Assembly: GCA_032716605.1 (NCBI GenBank)
Contig: CM064506.1
Coordinates: 20,928,894 to 20,992,893, forward strand
Direction: 5' to 3'
DNA length: 64,000 nucleotides
Origin: Paralithodes platypus
Lineage: Eukaryota; Arthropoda; Malacostraca; Decapoda; Lithodidae
Both the position numbers and the translations under genes were made by a program. Numbering within the stretch: the first letter of the stretch is position 1; every line of letters starts with the position of its first letter. The notes beneath the pieces were generated by a model. That model was not told where the DNA came from and searched no databases. It saw only the letters and a program-made list of their open reading frames with translations. Below are positions 1-12,449 of this stretch, one piece after another.

Positions 1-333
1 TGACTTGGTAGTCCAGTGCTGGCAATGCTAGGAGATAAATCGATCACATTCTGATAGACACTCAGGGGTGAATCCTTCAGCATTGTAGGGTGTACATAAG
101 TGCTGAATTCCAACCACAGGCTGAATGTTACTACCCTGATGATGCGTCTCTAAACAAGAACAATTACAATGTTACCTGCAAGTTTCTCATCTTGACAGCT
201 CAACGATGAGGAATGTGCAAGGGAATGTGCAGTGATAGTCTCATATTGGTTTGAAGTGCTTTGTTGCCTAGAGGCCCCTATAGAACTGTTGGGTAGCTTC
301 AAATGTGAGGCACATGCTTCAGCAGCTCTATGA

Positions 334-840
334 TTGAGTCAAGCCAATGTAAGAACGGTCTTTTTATCGGTCAAGATACTGAACATTATAGAAGAGAATC
401 GTGCTGCCATATTGACTGGGGACTGGGTCCTGTACAAAACACTGACCTGTAGGGAAATAAAGCTTTCCTGTAGAGAAATAAGGAGAGTTATGTCAGGAGA
501 ATTGCTGAGGAGGTCAAAGGCCAATTCTCTACAAATGACCTTTACCAAGACAAGAAGAAACTGCACTCTAAATCTGCCCCACAAATTAACTCAGTTCAAA
601 TAGTGATGGCATAGTCACATTGGATGACACAGAGTGTAGGACATGCTGGGCCGAGTACTTTGAGGCAGCTGTATATGGATGCTCCTCCCCTTTGGACAAA
701 TTCAACCAGTTCCTGGCATCGATTCCTGATAAACAAACAGCAAAGTCCCATACTCACTTGCTGCGAGTCCATGATCCACGGGCTGCAGACGGTTCCAACT
801 GCTCTGAAGAACTGGTACCATTCCCATTGACTGGAAAAGG
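334..840 (+). pseudogene. decayed retroelement ORF fragment (possible LINE endonuclease-RT linker)
   Basis: Three overlapping short reading frames switch between one another. One holds DGIVTLDDTE-CRTCWAEYFE (around 605-670). A shift then gives QLYMDAPPL (around 670-700), and another shift gives LDKFNQFLASIPDK (695-740). A GxVxxD-xxxxxWAEYFEQLY pattern is typical of the linker between endonuclease and reverse transcriptase in several non-LTR retrotransposons. An upstream stretch around 440-590 (REIRR-GELLRRSKANSLQ) would fit the preceding helical region. The frame breaks and the absence of RT motifs make this a dead fragment. The identification rests on a short motif and is tentative. Bases 1-333 hold nothing I recognise. 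Confidence 0.35.
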
Positions 841-1097
841 ATCTTGGTCTTCCCTATCTGGAAAGGAAAAGGTGACTTTTGTGTTCTATGTTGCACTTAT
901 GAGTATTACATTGTATTATAATAGAGTCTTTAGGGTGGAGCCTGAGGGGGAATGCAGCCACGCGCTATCACAGCACCACTATATGATAGGTTAACTGTTG
1001 CTATATTTTTATCTGACAATCATGAATTATTACACCCCATATAAATACTGTACAATGACGGGAAGATGTTTATTGCAAGTGTGCAAGTAATTCATAG

Positions 1098-1098
1098 T

Positions 1099-1138
<40 letters not shown>

Positions 1139-1185
1139 CTTAGTGTACAGTAATTATGTACCAGTGTGTGTGTGTGTGCGTGTAA
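1098..1185. repeat. (GT)n microsatellite
   Basis: A GT run at 1108-1134 and a second shorter GT block at 1164-1182. Simple repeat with no gene content. Confidence 0.9.
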
Positions 1186-1381
1186 CTCATACAGCAATTA
1201 AATAAGAGTCGTATGCAAATGTTAGAATATGTAAATGTATTCGCGGTTATGAGCATTTCTGTGAGACTCACTTCTGCATTTTTCACTCTCATAATCAGGT
1301 GTCTGGAGACCTTTAATTTGACTCCAAGCTCCACCCACCTAATCCGTCCCTATCTTTAACACAACGAACCCATTCTACCCT

Positions 1382-1853
<472 letters not shown>

Positions 1854-1934
1854 TTAACTATGAGTTAATGATCATACATTTGTTGAACAAATATGTATTA
1901 AAAAAAAAAGTACCAATCAAGTATTAAAGATAAT

Positions 1935-2310
1935 GGCTGCATCTCTCACTCTCTCACTCACTCACTCACATACACACACACACACTCTCCCTCTCACCCC
2001 TCTCTCTGTCACTCATTACCACTCGCTCACTCTCACTCTCTCTTTCTTCTATTACTCATATCACCTCTGTGTTGTTCGCCCCGTGCCTGCCATCACCCAC
2101 CCCAGTAGGAGAGAGAATACTCCCCAATATAGATATTCGCTCTAGGAGGCCAAATGCTTAGCCAAATTTAAAAGACCTGTTAAATCACCCCTTTTTAAAC
2201 AATGAGTTAAAGCGAATCACACACACATACATACCTACACACACACACACACACACGCACACACATACACACACACACATTATCTCTCTCTCTCTCTCTC
2301 TCTCAACCTA
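1935..2310. repeat. CT/CA-rich low-complexity region
   Basis: Interrupted CTCA, CACA and CT runs (1943-2045 and 2217-2305). The reading frames here are repeat translations. Confidence 0.8.
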
Positions 2311-2358
2311 TTATTTTTTTGTTTACGAATTCAAAGTAATGTAGGGTACTTAGGAGCT

Positions 2359-2478
2359 TAAGGGGTGGTTATTTTTTCTGGACCCCCTTCTCCTTCATGC
2401 TTAGTCCCGTTAGTTATAAGATTTTAAGACTTTTGCCCCATTAATTTGTCGATTTAAAACTTTTGACATTTTTAAGTC
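2359..2478 (+). mobile_element. TTAA-A MITE, left part only
   Basis: Starts GCTTAAGGGGTGG and follows the family through GACCCCCTTCTCC and CCCCATTAATTTGTCG. It stops abruptly where the next repeat begins. Confidence 0.6.
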
Positions 2479-2484
2479 ATGTCT

Positions 2485-2672
2485 CAGCTGTCATTACGTT
2501 TGCCTCGCTCTGTGCTGTATTAATGTCCGTCAGATGTTGAATAGGATGGAAAGTGTAGGATCATGTTTGTATATCTCACTCGAAACGAATACATCAAGTT
2601 TTAGATATTACTGATACCAATTATTGATCAAAATATACTTGGTGCCGCGACATCACTTATTAGCGCCACCAT
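2485..2672 (-). mobile_element. H-family MITE (TA/CAGT type)
   Basis: Reverse complement of the units at 28990-29208 and 44688-44880. The shared order on the element strand is AAGTGATGTC-CGGCACCAA, TTGGTATCAG, ACATCTGACAGACATTAA and CGTAATG. Three copies in one window show that it is dispersed. Confidence 0.65.
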
Positions 2673-2769
2673 ACATATTAAATCTGAGCCCTGGCATTCA
2701 CAATCATTACAGTATCAGTGGATTGTATATGATCATAAAAATTACTAATGTTAGTAAAACAAATTGTGG

Positions 2770-2900
2770 TCTGTCTTGATGGTGTAACGGATAGTGTTAA
2801 AACAATCTGTGTGTGGTAACCCAGGTTCGAATCCCGGTGGATCACATGCTTTCATTAATTTCATTGGGAGGTGTTTGGTGTTGGAGTGAAATTAATAAAA
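2770..2900 (+). mobile_element. tRNA-derived SINE
   Basis: Has an A-box-like GATGGTGTAACGGATAGTG and a B-box GGTTCGAATCCC (about 2824-2835) with tRNA-like spacing. A non-tRNA body follows (CATGCTTTCATTAATTTCATTGGGAGG, split here as two motifs: ATGCTTTCATTAA and TTGGGAGGTGTTTGG). The same head and body occur reversed at 28225-28370, and related heads occur at 31690 and 45003. The acceptor arms do not pair well, so this is a SINE, not a tRNA gene. Confidence 0.65.
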
Positions 2901-3218
2901 CAGATTAATCAATATGATCATTTATTGTCAGTCTTTATATTACTGAGACGAATTAGTTGTGTCCTGGCTTTGCGATTCCATTATCTTTCGAGTTATTAAA
3001 ATTGCTAAACAGTGTTGTCTACTCGGCCCTGACCATATAGGCCACAGACACAACTGGCCGCATACCTAAACGTCCGCGGAGCAAAATGGCCACGAACTAA
3101 ATATCCCCCATTGTATTCAGCGTACATAAATAACACTTGCTATGGTTTGTATGGGTCATTGTTGAAATATATCATGATTTACATCGAACGAGATTGACTG
3201 ACATTATTTGTATTGTTA

Positions 3219-3249
<31 letters not shown>

Positions 3250-4050
3250 ATCTGACTAATAAGAGACGACTTTTTCAGATTAGGATTAAATATTGGAAGT
3301 CAGGGAGTTAATTGAATTGACATTTACCTTTTCGATTCCCTGTGGGCCATAACAGACTGAATAAAATCATCTGTTGTTAGCCAAAATAAAGCAAAAATGA
3401 GTCCTCGAAAAACAGAAAGGGATTTTTCATGGGCCTAATGCCTGATCCGACGTTTTTTTTTTTTTTTTTTTTAGGACATCTCATTTAAATTGTTGTTGAG
3501 GATTTCTAAGCTTATTTTGTCAAATTTAAACTATTCTCAACGTCTGCTTTGAACTGTTTTCACCTATTTATGCTTCTATACCCCTATTCATTTTAAATCG
3601 TCCAATTGAACAACTTGCTTAGATCTATTGATTAGCCAAATTTGCTTCTATTGCTTTTCCAATTGAAATATTCTATTTTAATTATTCGGTTTTTTTTCGT
3701 AATTCCCCCATCTATCAATCTATTATCATCCATCCCTCATCTATGTATATTATTGACACCTATCCTTTCCTATTTATCTATTATCATCTATCCAGTCTAT
3801 TAATATTTATCATATATCCTTCATCTATTTATCATCCATCCCACAGTCTATTTATTTATCTATAATAATCTATCCCTATCTATTAACCTCTCATATTCTA
3901 CTTCGTCTATATAGCTAACCCCATCTATCGTCTATCCATCTATTATCTAACTAATTCTAACACCCCTGACATCCACTCGTCCATCTATTCCCCCCCCCCC
4001 CCCGTCACATTCCCCATTCAACCCCAAGTGAGGCTATCAGATTTCGTCAA
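2901..4050. other. no gene seen; AT-rich intergenic sequence
   Basis: Contains an (AT)n run (3224-3249), a poly-T run (3452-3472), CTAT-rich sequence (about 3700-3990) and a poly-C run (about 3990-4004). Bases 3290-3400 resemble a decayed right half of a TTAA-C element (TAAAATCATCTG-TTAGCCA-AATAAA). There is no open reading frame of note. Confidence 0.5.
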
Positions 4051-4054
4051 GTAG

Positions 4055-4390
4055 TCATTATTTCGCGCTAAGATGTTTTTGTTGATGTGGCCGTTATCGT
4101 ATTCCCTTACCCAGTCTTGTGGAGGGTGATTCGCGTTTTTATCACCCTCCGTCTCTTTCTCATCCGCGCTACGATTGTCATTTCGGCTCTATAATGCGGG
4201 AAATAGACGCAACTTTGATCCGTCTCGGCCAATCGCAGGCTAGAGGACCAACCCACTGACTCCGCCCCCAAGCGCTCCCATTGGCTGAATGACCTTGCAT
4301 TGTTCGGATGATGTTTTGGTTGATTTTCAAATCATGCATTTCGTAGTTTGCTATATAAAAAACGCCGAAAGTAGAATAGTTTTGTAATTC
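4055..4390 (+). promoter_or_regulatory. candidate RNA polymerase II promoter
   Basis: A compact set of core-promoter motifs sits in locally CpG-richer, repeat-poor sequence. TTTCGCGC (about 4060) and GCGGGAAA (about 4196) both fit the E2F consensus TTTSSCGC. CCAAT lies at 4229-4233, CTCCGCCCCC (GC box) at about 4260-4269, and an inverted CCAAT (ATTGG) at 4280-4284. TATATAAA lies at 4352-4359. The expected start site is near 4380-4390. Motif order and spacing fit a TATA-type promoter reading rightward. No convincing coding exon follows before a TTAA-A element starts at 4637, so the target transcript is unknown. It could be a distal first exon of the downstream gene or a non-coding RNA. Confidence 0.4.
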
Positions 4391-4636
4391 GGGTAAGGAA
4401 GAAATAATTACTCCGGGTGTTTCCGCGTAGAGGATAAAATACATGGTGAATGGTGGTGTAAATGAGGAGCCCAAACCTAGATCGGAGGCCAGGGTTCGAA
4501 CGCGGGGACATGTGTTTGGGGTAGCTCGTGCATTTAGGCTTACCACGTGTTGTGTTCATGTGATACTCTACACTCTTCCACCTGTCCTCGCCACTTGCTA
4601 CTCTTTCTCTCTCGCTCTCTCTTTCTCTCGGTTTAA

Positions 4637-4990
4637 GGGGCTAGTGCTTGGTTTTTGGTCTATATATATATTTAGTTTTTAGTTTTCTCGCAAGACCTAC
4701 ATCAAGCTTAGAAAAACACCCCCTAGATCCCCTTTCAAGATAAATTTGAAAACATTTCGGTAGAAAAATGTCCTGGCCGAAGGCCGATTCCTTCAAAAAT
4801 TAGAGACTCGGTATCGCTCGCCAGGAAAAAATTGACACCTAAAGTAAAGGGCACGAAAGGGTTTAATATTGACACAAAAAATGAGACGAAAAGTTTCAAA
4901 ATCGCCAAACAACCGAACGTCTTAAAACCTCAAAACTAATATGCTAAACATGAGGGAGAAGGGGGTCCAGAAAAAGTGAGTACTACCCCC
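4637..4990 (-). mobile_element. TTAA-A MITE, intact
   Basis: TTAA at 4633-4636 and 4991-4994 flank a 354-bp unit. Its ends are GGGGCTAGTGCTT and (reverse complement of the right end) GGGGGTAGTACTC. Internal landmarks in reverse order are ATTTCGGTAGAAAAATGT, CTCGCCAGG and GGGAGAAGGGGGTCC. TTAA duplication is the target choice of piggyBac-type transposases. Confidence 0.8.
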
Positions 4991-5037
4991 TTAAATCATG
5001 ATGTCTCGGTACTGATTCTTATGTGCCTTTACACACA

Positions 5038-5155
5038 AACACACACACACACACACACACTCACTCTCACTCACACACACACAAACACACACTCACTCAC
5101 AAACACACACTCACTCACACACACACAAACACACACACTCACACTCTCTCTCTAG
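5038..5155. repeat. CA/CT low-complexity repeat
   Basis: Interrupted CACA and CTCA runs. Just after it (5155-5185) is GGCCGGACTGCCTAG-GGGGACCGC, an interspersed repeat also seen at 37785 and, reversed, near 56825. Confidence 0.8.
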
Positions 5156-5262
5156 GCCGGACTGCCTAGTGGGGACCGCGATGTCTGTGTATCAATGTCT
5201 ATGTTTATGTAACTCTCAAGTAGTGTTGTCTCGATACTTGTTTTTATGTGCCTTTATTATAT

Positions 5263-8200
5263 CTCTCTCTCTCTCTCTCCTTGTATATTATGTCTCCTGA
5301 TGTACTTTATCGTTAGTTCACAATCTGTCTCTCTCTCTCTGTCTCCTTGTATATTATGCCTCCTGATGTACTTTATCGTTAGTTCATAATCTCTCTCTCT
5401 CTCTCTCCTTGTATATTATGCCTCCTGATGTACTTTATCGTTAGTTCATAATCTCTCTCTCTCTCTCTCTCTCCTTGTATATTATGCCTCCTGATGTACT
5501 TTATCGTTAGTTCATAATCTCTCTCTCTCTGTCTCCTTGTATATTATGCCTCCTGATGTACTTTATCGTTAGTTCATAATCTCTCTCTCTCTCTCTCTGT
5601 CTCCTTGTATATTATGCCTCCTGATGTACTTTATCGTTAGTTCATAATCTCTCTCTCTCTCTCTCTCTCTCCTTGTATATTATGCCTCCTGATGTACTTT
5701 ATCGTTAGTTCATAATCTCTCTCTCTCTCTCTCTCCTTGTATATTATGCCTCCTGATGTACTTTATCGTTAGTTCATAATCTCTCTCTCTCTCTGTCTCC
5801 TTGTATATTATGCCTCCTGATGTACTTTATCGTTAGTTCATATCTCTCTCTCTCTCTCTCTCTCTGTCTCCTTGTATATTATGCCTCCTGATGTACTTTA
5901 TCGTTAGTTCATAATCTCTCTCTCTCTCTCTCTCCTTGTATATTATGCCTCCTGATGTACTTTATCGTTAGTTCATAATCTCTCTCTCTGTCTCCTTGTA
6001 TATTATGCCTCCTGATGTACTTTATCGTTAGTTCATAATCTCTCTCTCTCTCTCCTTGTATATTATGCCTCCTGATGTACTTTATCGTTAGTTCATAATC
6101 TCTCTCTCTCTCTCTCTCTCCTTGTATATTATGCCTCCTGATGTACTTTATCGTTAGTTCATAATCTCTCTCTCTCTCTGTCTCCTTGTATATTATGCCT
6201 CCTGATGTACTTTATCGTTAGTTCATAATCTCTCTCTCTCTCTCTCCTCTCTCTCTCCTTGTATATTATGCCTCCTGATGTACTTTATCGTTAGTTCATA
6301 ATCTCTCTCTCTCTCCTTGTATATTATGCCTCCTGATGTACTTTATCGTTAGTTCATAATTTCTCTCTCTCTCTCTCTCTCCTTGTATATTATGCCTCTC
6401 CTGATGTACTTTATCGTTAGTTCATAATCTCTCTCTCTCTTTCTCTCCTTGTATATTATGCCTCCTGATGTACTTTATCGTTAGTTCATAATCTCTCTCT
6501 CTCTCTGTCTCCTTGTATATTATGCCTCCTGATGTACTTTTCGTTAGTTCATAATCTCTCTCTCTCTCTCTCTCTCTCTCCTTGTATATTATGCCTCCTG
6601 ATGTACTTTATCGTTAGTTCATAATCTCTCTCTCTCTCTCTCTCTCCTTGTATATTATGCCTCCTGATGTACTTTATCGTTAGTTCATAATCTCTCTCTC
6701 TCTCTCTCCTTGTATATTATGCCTCCTGATGTACTTTATCGTTAGTTCATAATCTCTCTCTCTCTCTCTCTTGTATATTAGCCTCCTGATGTACTTTATC
6801 GTTAGTTCATAATCCTGTCTCTCTCTCTCTCCTTGTATTATGCCTCCTGATGTACTTTATCGTTAGTTCATATCTCTCTCTCTCTCTCTCCTTGTATATT
6901 ATGCCTCCTGATGTACTTTATCGTTAGTTCATAATCTCTCTCTCTCTCTCCTCTTGTATATTATGCCTCCTGATGTACTTTATCGTTAGTTCATAATTCT
7001 CTCTCTCTCTCCTTGTATATTATGCCTCCTGATGTACTTTATCGTTAGTTCATAATCTCCTCTCTCTCTCTCTCTCCTGTATATTATGCTCCTGATGTAC
7101 TTTATCGTTAGTTCATAATCTCTCTCTCTCTCTCTCCTTGTATATTATGCCTCCTGATGTACTTTATCGTTAGTTTCATAATCTCTCTCTCTCTCTCCTT
7201 GTATATTATGCCTCCTGATGTACTTTATCGTTAGTTCATAATCTCTCTCTCTCTCTCTCCTTGTATATTATGCCTCCTGATGTACTTTATCGTTAGTTCA
7301 TAATCTCTCTCTCTCTCTCCTTGTATATTATGCCTCCTGATGTACTTTATCGTTAGTTCATAATCTCTCTCTCTCTCTCTCTCTCCTTGTATATTATGCC
7401 TCCTGATGTACTTTATCGTTAGTTCATAATCTCTCTCTCTCTCTCTCTCCTTGTATATTATGCCTCCTGATGTACTTTATCGTTAGTTCATAATCTCTCT
7501 CTCTCTCTCTCTTTCTCTCCTTGTATATTATGCCTCCTGATGTACTTTATCGTTAGTTCATAATCTCTCTCTCTGTCTCCTTGTATATTATGCCTCCTGA
7601 TGTACTTTATCGTTAGTTCATAATCTCTCTCTCTCTCTCTCCTTGTATATTATGCCTCCTGATGTACTTTATCGTTAGTTCATAATCTCTCTCTCTCTCT
7701 CCTTGTATATTATGCCTCCTGATGTACTTTATCGTTAGTTCATAATCTCTCTCTCTCTCTCTCTCTCCTTGTATATTATGCCTCCTGATGTACTTTATCG
7801 TTAGTTCATAATCTCTCTCTCTCTCTCTCTTTCTCTCCTTGTATATTATGCCTCCTGATGTACTTTATCGTTAGTTCATAATCTCTCTCTCTCTCCTTGT
7901 ATATTATGCCTCCTGATGTACTTTATCGTTAGTTCATAATCTCTCTCTCTCTCTCTCTCTCTCCTTGTATATTATGCCTCCTGATGTACTTTATCGTTAG
8001 TTCATAATCTCTCTCTCTCTCTCTCTCTCTCCTTGTATATTATGCCTCCTGATGTACTTTATCGTTAGTTCATAATCTCTCTCTCTCTCTCTCTCCTTGT
8101 ATATTATGCCTCCTGATGTACTTTATCGTTAGTTCATAATCTCTCTCTCTCTCTCTCTCTCCTTGTATATTATGCCTCCTGATGTACTTTATCGTTAGTT

Positions 8201-10666
8201 CATAATCTCTCTCTCTCTCTCTCTCCTTGTATATTATGCCTCCTGATGTACTTTAATCGTTAGTTCATAATCTCTCTCTCTCTCTCCTTGTATATTATGC
8301 CTCCTGATGTACTTTATCGTTAGTTCATAATCTCTCTCTCTCTCTCCTTGTATATTATGCCTCCTGATGTACTTTATCGTTAGTTCATAATCTCTCTCTC
8401 TTTCTCTCCTTGTATATTATGCCTCCTGATGTACTTTATCGTTAGTTCATAATCTCTCTCTCTCTCTGTCTCCTTGTATATTATGCCTCCTGATGTACTT
8501 TATCGTTAGTTTTCATAATCTCTCTCTCTCTCTCTCTCCTTGTATATTATGCCTCCTGATGTACTTTATCGTTAGTTCATAATCTCTCTCTCTCTCTCTC
8601 TCTCTCCTTGTATATTATGCCTCCTGATGTACTTTATCGTTAGTTCATAATCTCTCTCTCTTTCTCTCCTTGTATATTATGCCTCCTGATGTACTTTATC
8701 GTTAGTTCATAATCTCTCTCTCTCTCTGTCTCCTTGTATATTATGCCTCCTGATGTACTTTATCGTTAGTTCATAATCTCTCTCTCTCTCTCTCCTTGTA
8801 TATTATGCCTCCTGATGTACTTTATCGTTAGTTCATAATCTCTCTCTCTCTTTCTCTCCTTGTATATTATGCCTCCTGATGTACTTTATCGTTAGTTCAT
8901 AATCTCTCTCTCTCTCTCTCTCTCCTTGTATATTATGCCTCCTGATGTACTTTATCGTTAGTTCATAATCTCTCTCTCTGTCTCCTTGTATATTATGCCT
9001 CCTGATGTACTTTATCGTTAGTTCATAATCTCTCTCTCTCTCTCCTTGTATATTATGCCTCCTGATGTACTTTATCGTTAGTTCATAATCTCTCTCTCTC
9101 TCTCTCTCTGTCTCCTTGTATATTATGCCTCCTGATGTACTTTATCGTTAGTTCATAATCTCTCTCTCTCTCTGTCTCCTTGTATATTATGCCTCCTGAT
9201 GTACTTTATCGTTAGTTCATAATCTCTCTCTCTCTCTCTGTCTCCTTGTATATTATGCCTCCTGATGTACTTTATCGTTAGTTCATAATCTCTCTCTCTC
9301 TCTCTCTCTCCTTGTATATTATGCCTCCTGATGTACTTTATCGTTAGTTCATAATCTCTCTCTCTCTCTCCTTGTATATTATGCCTCCTGATGTACTTTA
9401 TCGTTAGTTCATAATCTCTCTCTCTCTCTCTCCTTGTATATTATGCCTCCTGATGTACTTTATCGTTAGTTCATAATCTCTCTCTCTCTCCTTGTATATT
9501 ATGCCTCCTGATGTACTTTATCGTTAGTTCATAATCTCTCTCTCTCTCTGTCTCCTTGTATATTATGCCTCCTGATGTACTTTATCGTTAGTTCATAATC
9601 TCTCTCTCTCTCTCCTTGTATATTATGCCTCCTGATGTACTTTATCGTTAGTTCATAATCTCTCTCTCTCTCTCTCTCTCCTTGTATATTATGCCTCCTG
9701 ATGTACTTTATCGTTAGTTCATAATCTCTCTCTCTCTCTCCTTGTATATTATGCCTCCTGATGTACTTTATCGTTAGTTCATAATCTCTCTCTCTCTCCT
9801 TGTATATTATGCCTCCTGATGTACTTTATCGTTAGTTCATAATCTCTCTCTCTCTCTCTCCTTGTATATTATGCCTCCTGATGTACTTTATCGTTAGTTC
9901 ATAATCTCTCTCTCTCTGTCTCCTTGTATATTATGCCTCCTGATGTACTTTATCGTTAGTTCATAATCTCTCTCTCTCTCTCTCCTTGTATATTATGCCT
10001 CCTGATGTACTTTATCGTTAGTTCATAATTTCTCTCTCTCTCTCTCTCTCCTTGTATATTATGCCTCCTGATGTACTTTATCGTTAGTTCATAATCTCTC
10101 TCTCTCTCCTTGTATATTATGCCTCCTGATGTACTTTATCGTTAGTTCATAATCTCTCTCTCTCTCTCTCTCTCTCCTTGTATATTATGCCTCCTGATGT
10201 ACTTTATCGTTAGTTCATAATCTCTCTCTCTCTCTCTCCTTGTATATTATGCCTCCTGATGTACTTTATCGTTAGTTCATAATCTCTCTCTCTCTCTCTC
10301 TCTCCTTGTATATTATGCCTCCTGATGTACTTTATCGTTAGTTCATAATCTCTCTCTCTCTCTCTCTCCTTGTATATTATGCCTCCTGATGTACTTTATC
10401 GTTAGTTCATAATCTCTCTCTCTCTCTCCTTGTATATTATGCCTCCTGATGTACTTTATCGTTAGTTCATAATCTCTCTCTCTCTCTCTCTCCTTGTATA
10501 TTATGCCTCCTGATGTACTTTATCGTTAGTTCATAATCTCTCTCTCTCTCTCTCTCTCTCCTTGTATATTATGCCTCCTGATGTACTTTATCGTTAGTTC
10601 ATAATCTCTCTCTCTCTCTCTCTCTCCTTGTATATTATGCCTCCTGATGTACTTTATCGTTAGTTC

Positions 10667-10698
<32 letters not shown>

Positions 10699-11940
10699 CT
10701 TGTATATTATGCCTCCTGATGTACTTTATCGTTAGTTCATAATCTCTCTCTCTCTCCTTGTATATTATGCCTCCTGATGTACTTTATCGTTAGTTCATAA
10801 TCTCTCTCTCTCTCTCTCTCCTTGTATATTATGCCTCCTGATGTACTTTATCGTTAGTTCATAATCTCTCTCTCTCTCTCCTTGTATATTATGCCTCTCT
10901 GATGTACTTTATCGTTAGTTCATAATCTCTCTCTCTCTCTCTCCTTGTATATTATGCCTCCTGATGTACTTTATCGTTAGTTCATAATCTCTCTCTCTGT
11001 CTCCTCCTTGTATATTATGCCTCCTGATGTACTTTATCGTTAGTTCATAATCTCTCTCTCTCTCTCTCCTTGTATATTATGCCTCCTGATGTACTTTATC
11101 GTTAGTTCATAATCTCTCTCTCTCTCTCTCTCCTTGTATATTATGCCTCCTGATGTACTTTATCGTTAGTTCATAATCTCTCTCTCTCTCTCTCCTTGTA
11201 TATTATGCCTCCTGATGTACTTTATCGTTAGTTCATAATCTCTCTCTCTCTCTCTCTCTCCTTGTATATTATGCCTCCTGATGTACTTTATCGTTAGTTC
11301 ATAATCTCTCTCTCTCTCTCTCTCCTTGTATATTATGCCTCCTGATGTACTTTATCGTTAGTTCATAATCTCTCTCTCTCTCTCTCTCTCTCCTTGTATA
11401 TTATGCCTCCTGATGTACTTTATCGTTAGTTCATAATCTCTCTCTCTCTCTCTCCTTGTATATTATGCCTCCTGATGTACTTTATCGTTAGTTCATAATC
11501 TCTCTCTCTCTCTCTCTCCTTGTATATTATGCCTCCTGATGTACTTTATCGTTAGTTCATAATCTCTCTCTCTCTCTCTCCTTGTATATTATGCCTCCTG
11601 ATGTACTTTATCGTTAGTTCATAATCTCTCTCTCTCTCTCTCCTTGTATATTATGCCTCCTGATGTACTTTATCGTTAGTTCATAATCTCTCTCTCTCTC
11701 TCTCCTTGTATATTATGCCTCCTGATGTACTTTATCGTTAGTTCATAATCTCTCTCTCTCTCTCTCCTTGTATATTATGCCTCCTGATGTACTTTATCGT
11801 TAGTTCATAATCTCTCTCTCTCTCTCTCCTTGTATATTATGCCTCCTGATGTACTTTATCGTTAGTTCATAATCTCTCTCTCTCTCTCTCCTTGTATATT
11901 ATGCCTCCTGATGTACTTTATCGTTAGTTCATAATCTCTC
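5263..11940. repeat. 6.7-kb compound minisatellite: 46-bp core plus variable (CT)n
   Basis: A nearly invariant 46-bp core (CCTTGTATATTATGCC..., ending ...GTTAGTTCATAAT) alternates with (CT)n of roughly 10-28 nt, sometimes broken by GT or TT. The mean unit is about 61 bp, so the array holds roughly 105-110 units. The first two copies are the most diverged (TGTCTCC, CACAAT), as expected at an array edge. Most copies are identical in the core while the CT length changes from unit to unit. No open reading frame spans it. Small indels cluster at about 6390-7180. Confidence 0.95.
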
Positions 11941-11974
11941 TTCCTCACGACTGTCAATCAATGGTTGAATTAGT

Positions 11975-12360
11975 AGGCAACTTTTAGGAGATGGATTTTG
12001 TTTTTCTAGACCCCTTCTCCCTCATGTTTAGGCTCATTTGTTTTGAGATTTAAAGACGTTCGACCCAGTAGTTTGGAAATTAATATGATCTTTCGCCCAG
12101 TTTGTCAATGCCAATGGCATGAAAGGTTTAAAAATTGACGAAGAAATTGGGCGACAGTTCTTAAAATCACAAAATTAATGGGGCGAACGTCTTATAATTT
12201 CAAAACTATATATCTATCTATATACAGTACTCAGGCACATCCCCCCCCCCCCTTTTTATTTGTTTTTTTAGCTGGGGGTGGCCAACTGGAGACAGAGCCT
12301 AATGGGGCTAAATATGAGGGAGAAGGGGGTCCAGCAGACAAAGCCCTTAAGGAGCTAATG
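11975..12360 (+). mobile_element. TTAA-A MITE, rearranged copy
   Basis: The left part reads GGAGATGGATTTTG, GACCCCTTCTCCCTC and CCCAGTAGTTTGG. It then turns into the reverse orientation (GGCATGAAAGG, GGGGCGAACGTCTTA, GGGAGAAGGGGGTCC), so two opposite halves are joined with the middle missing. A poly-C/T block (12241-12260) sits in it. Confidence 0.6.
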
Positions 12361-12449
12361 GAGTGAGACGGTTAAGAGTTGATCCCCGACACATTATTGT
12401 CTCTCAAAACACACTTGAGGCTTCTAAATGGTACCTCCTTCAACCGACT

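Noticed and set aside
2776..2850. Functional tRNA gene
   Set aside because: The B-box is good but acceptor arms do not pair, and the same head plus body is repeated at several sites, so it is a SINE.
4178..4546. 122-codon minus-strand frame
   Set aside because: Antisense to the promoter-like motifs, no domain, and overlaps another minus frame.
4443..4682. 79-codon frame after the promoter-like cluster
   Set aside because: It runs into a TTAA-A element from 4637 and has no recognisable domain; it could be a real short exon but nothing supports it.
5263..11940. CRISPR array (regular ~46-bp repeat with variable spacer)
   Set aside because: The variable part is only (CT)n, not unique spacer sequence; there are no cas genes and the context is eukaryotic.
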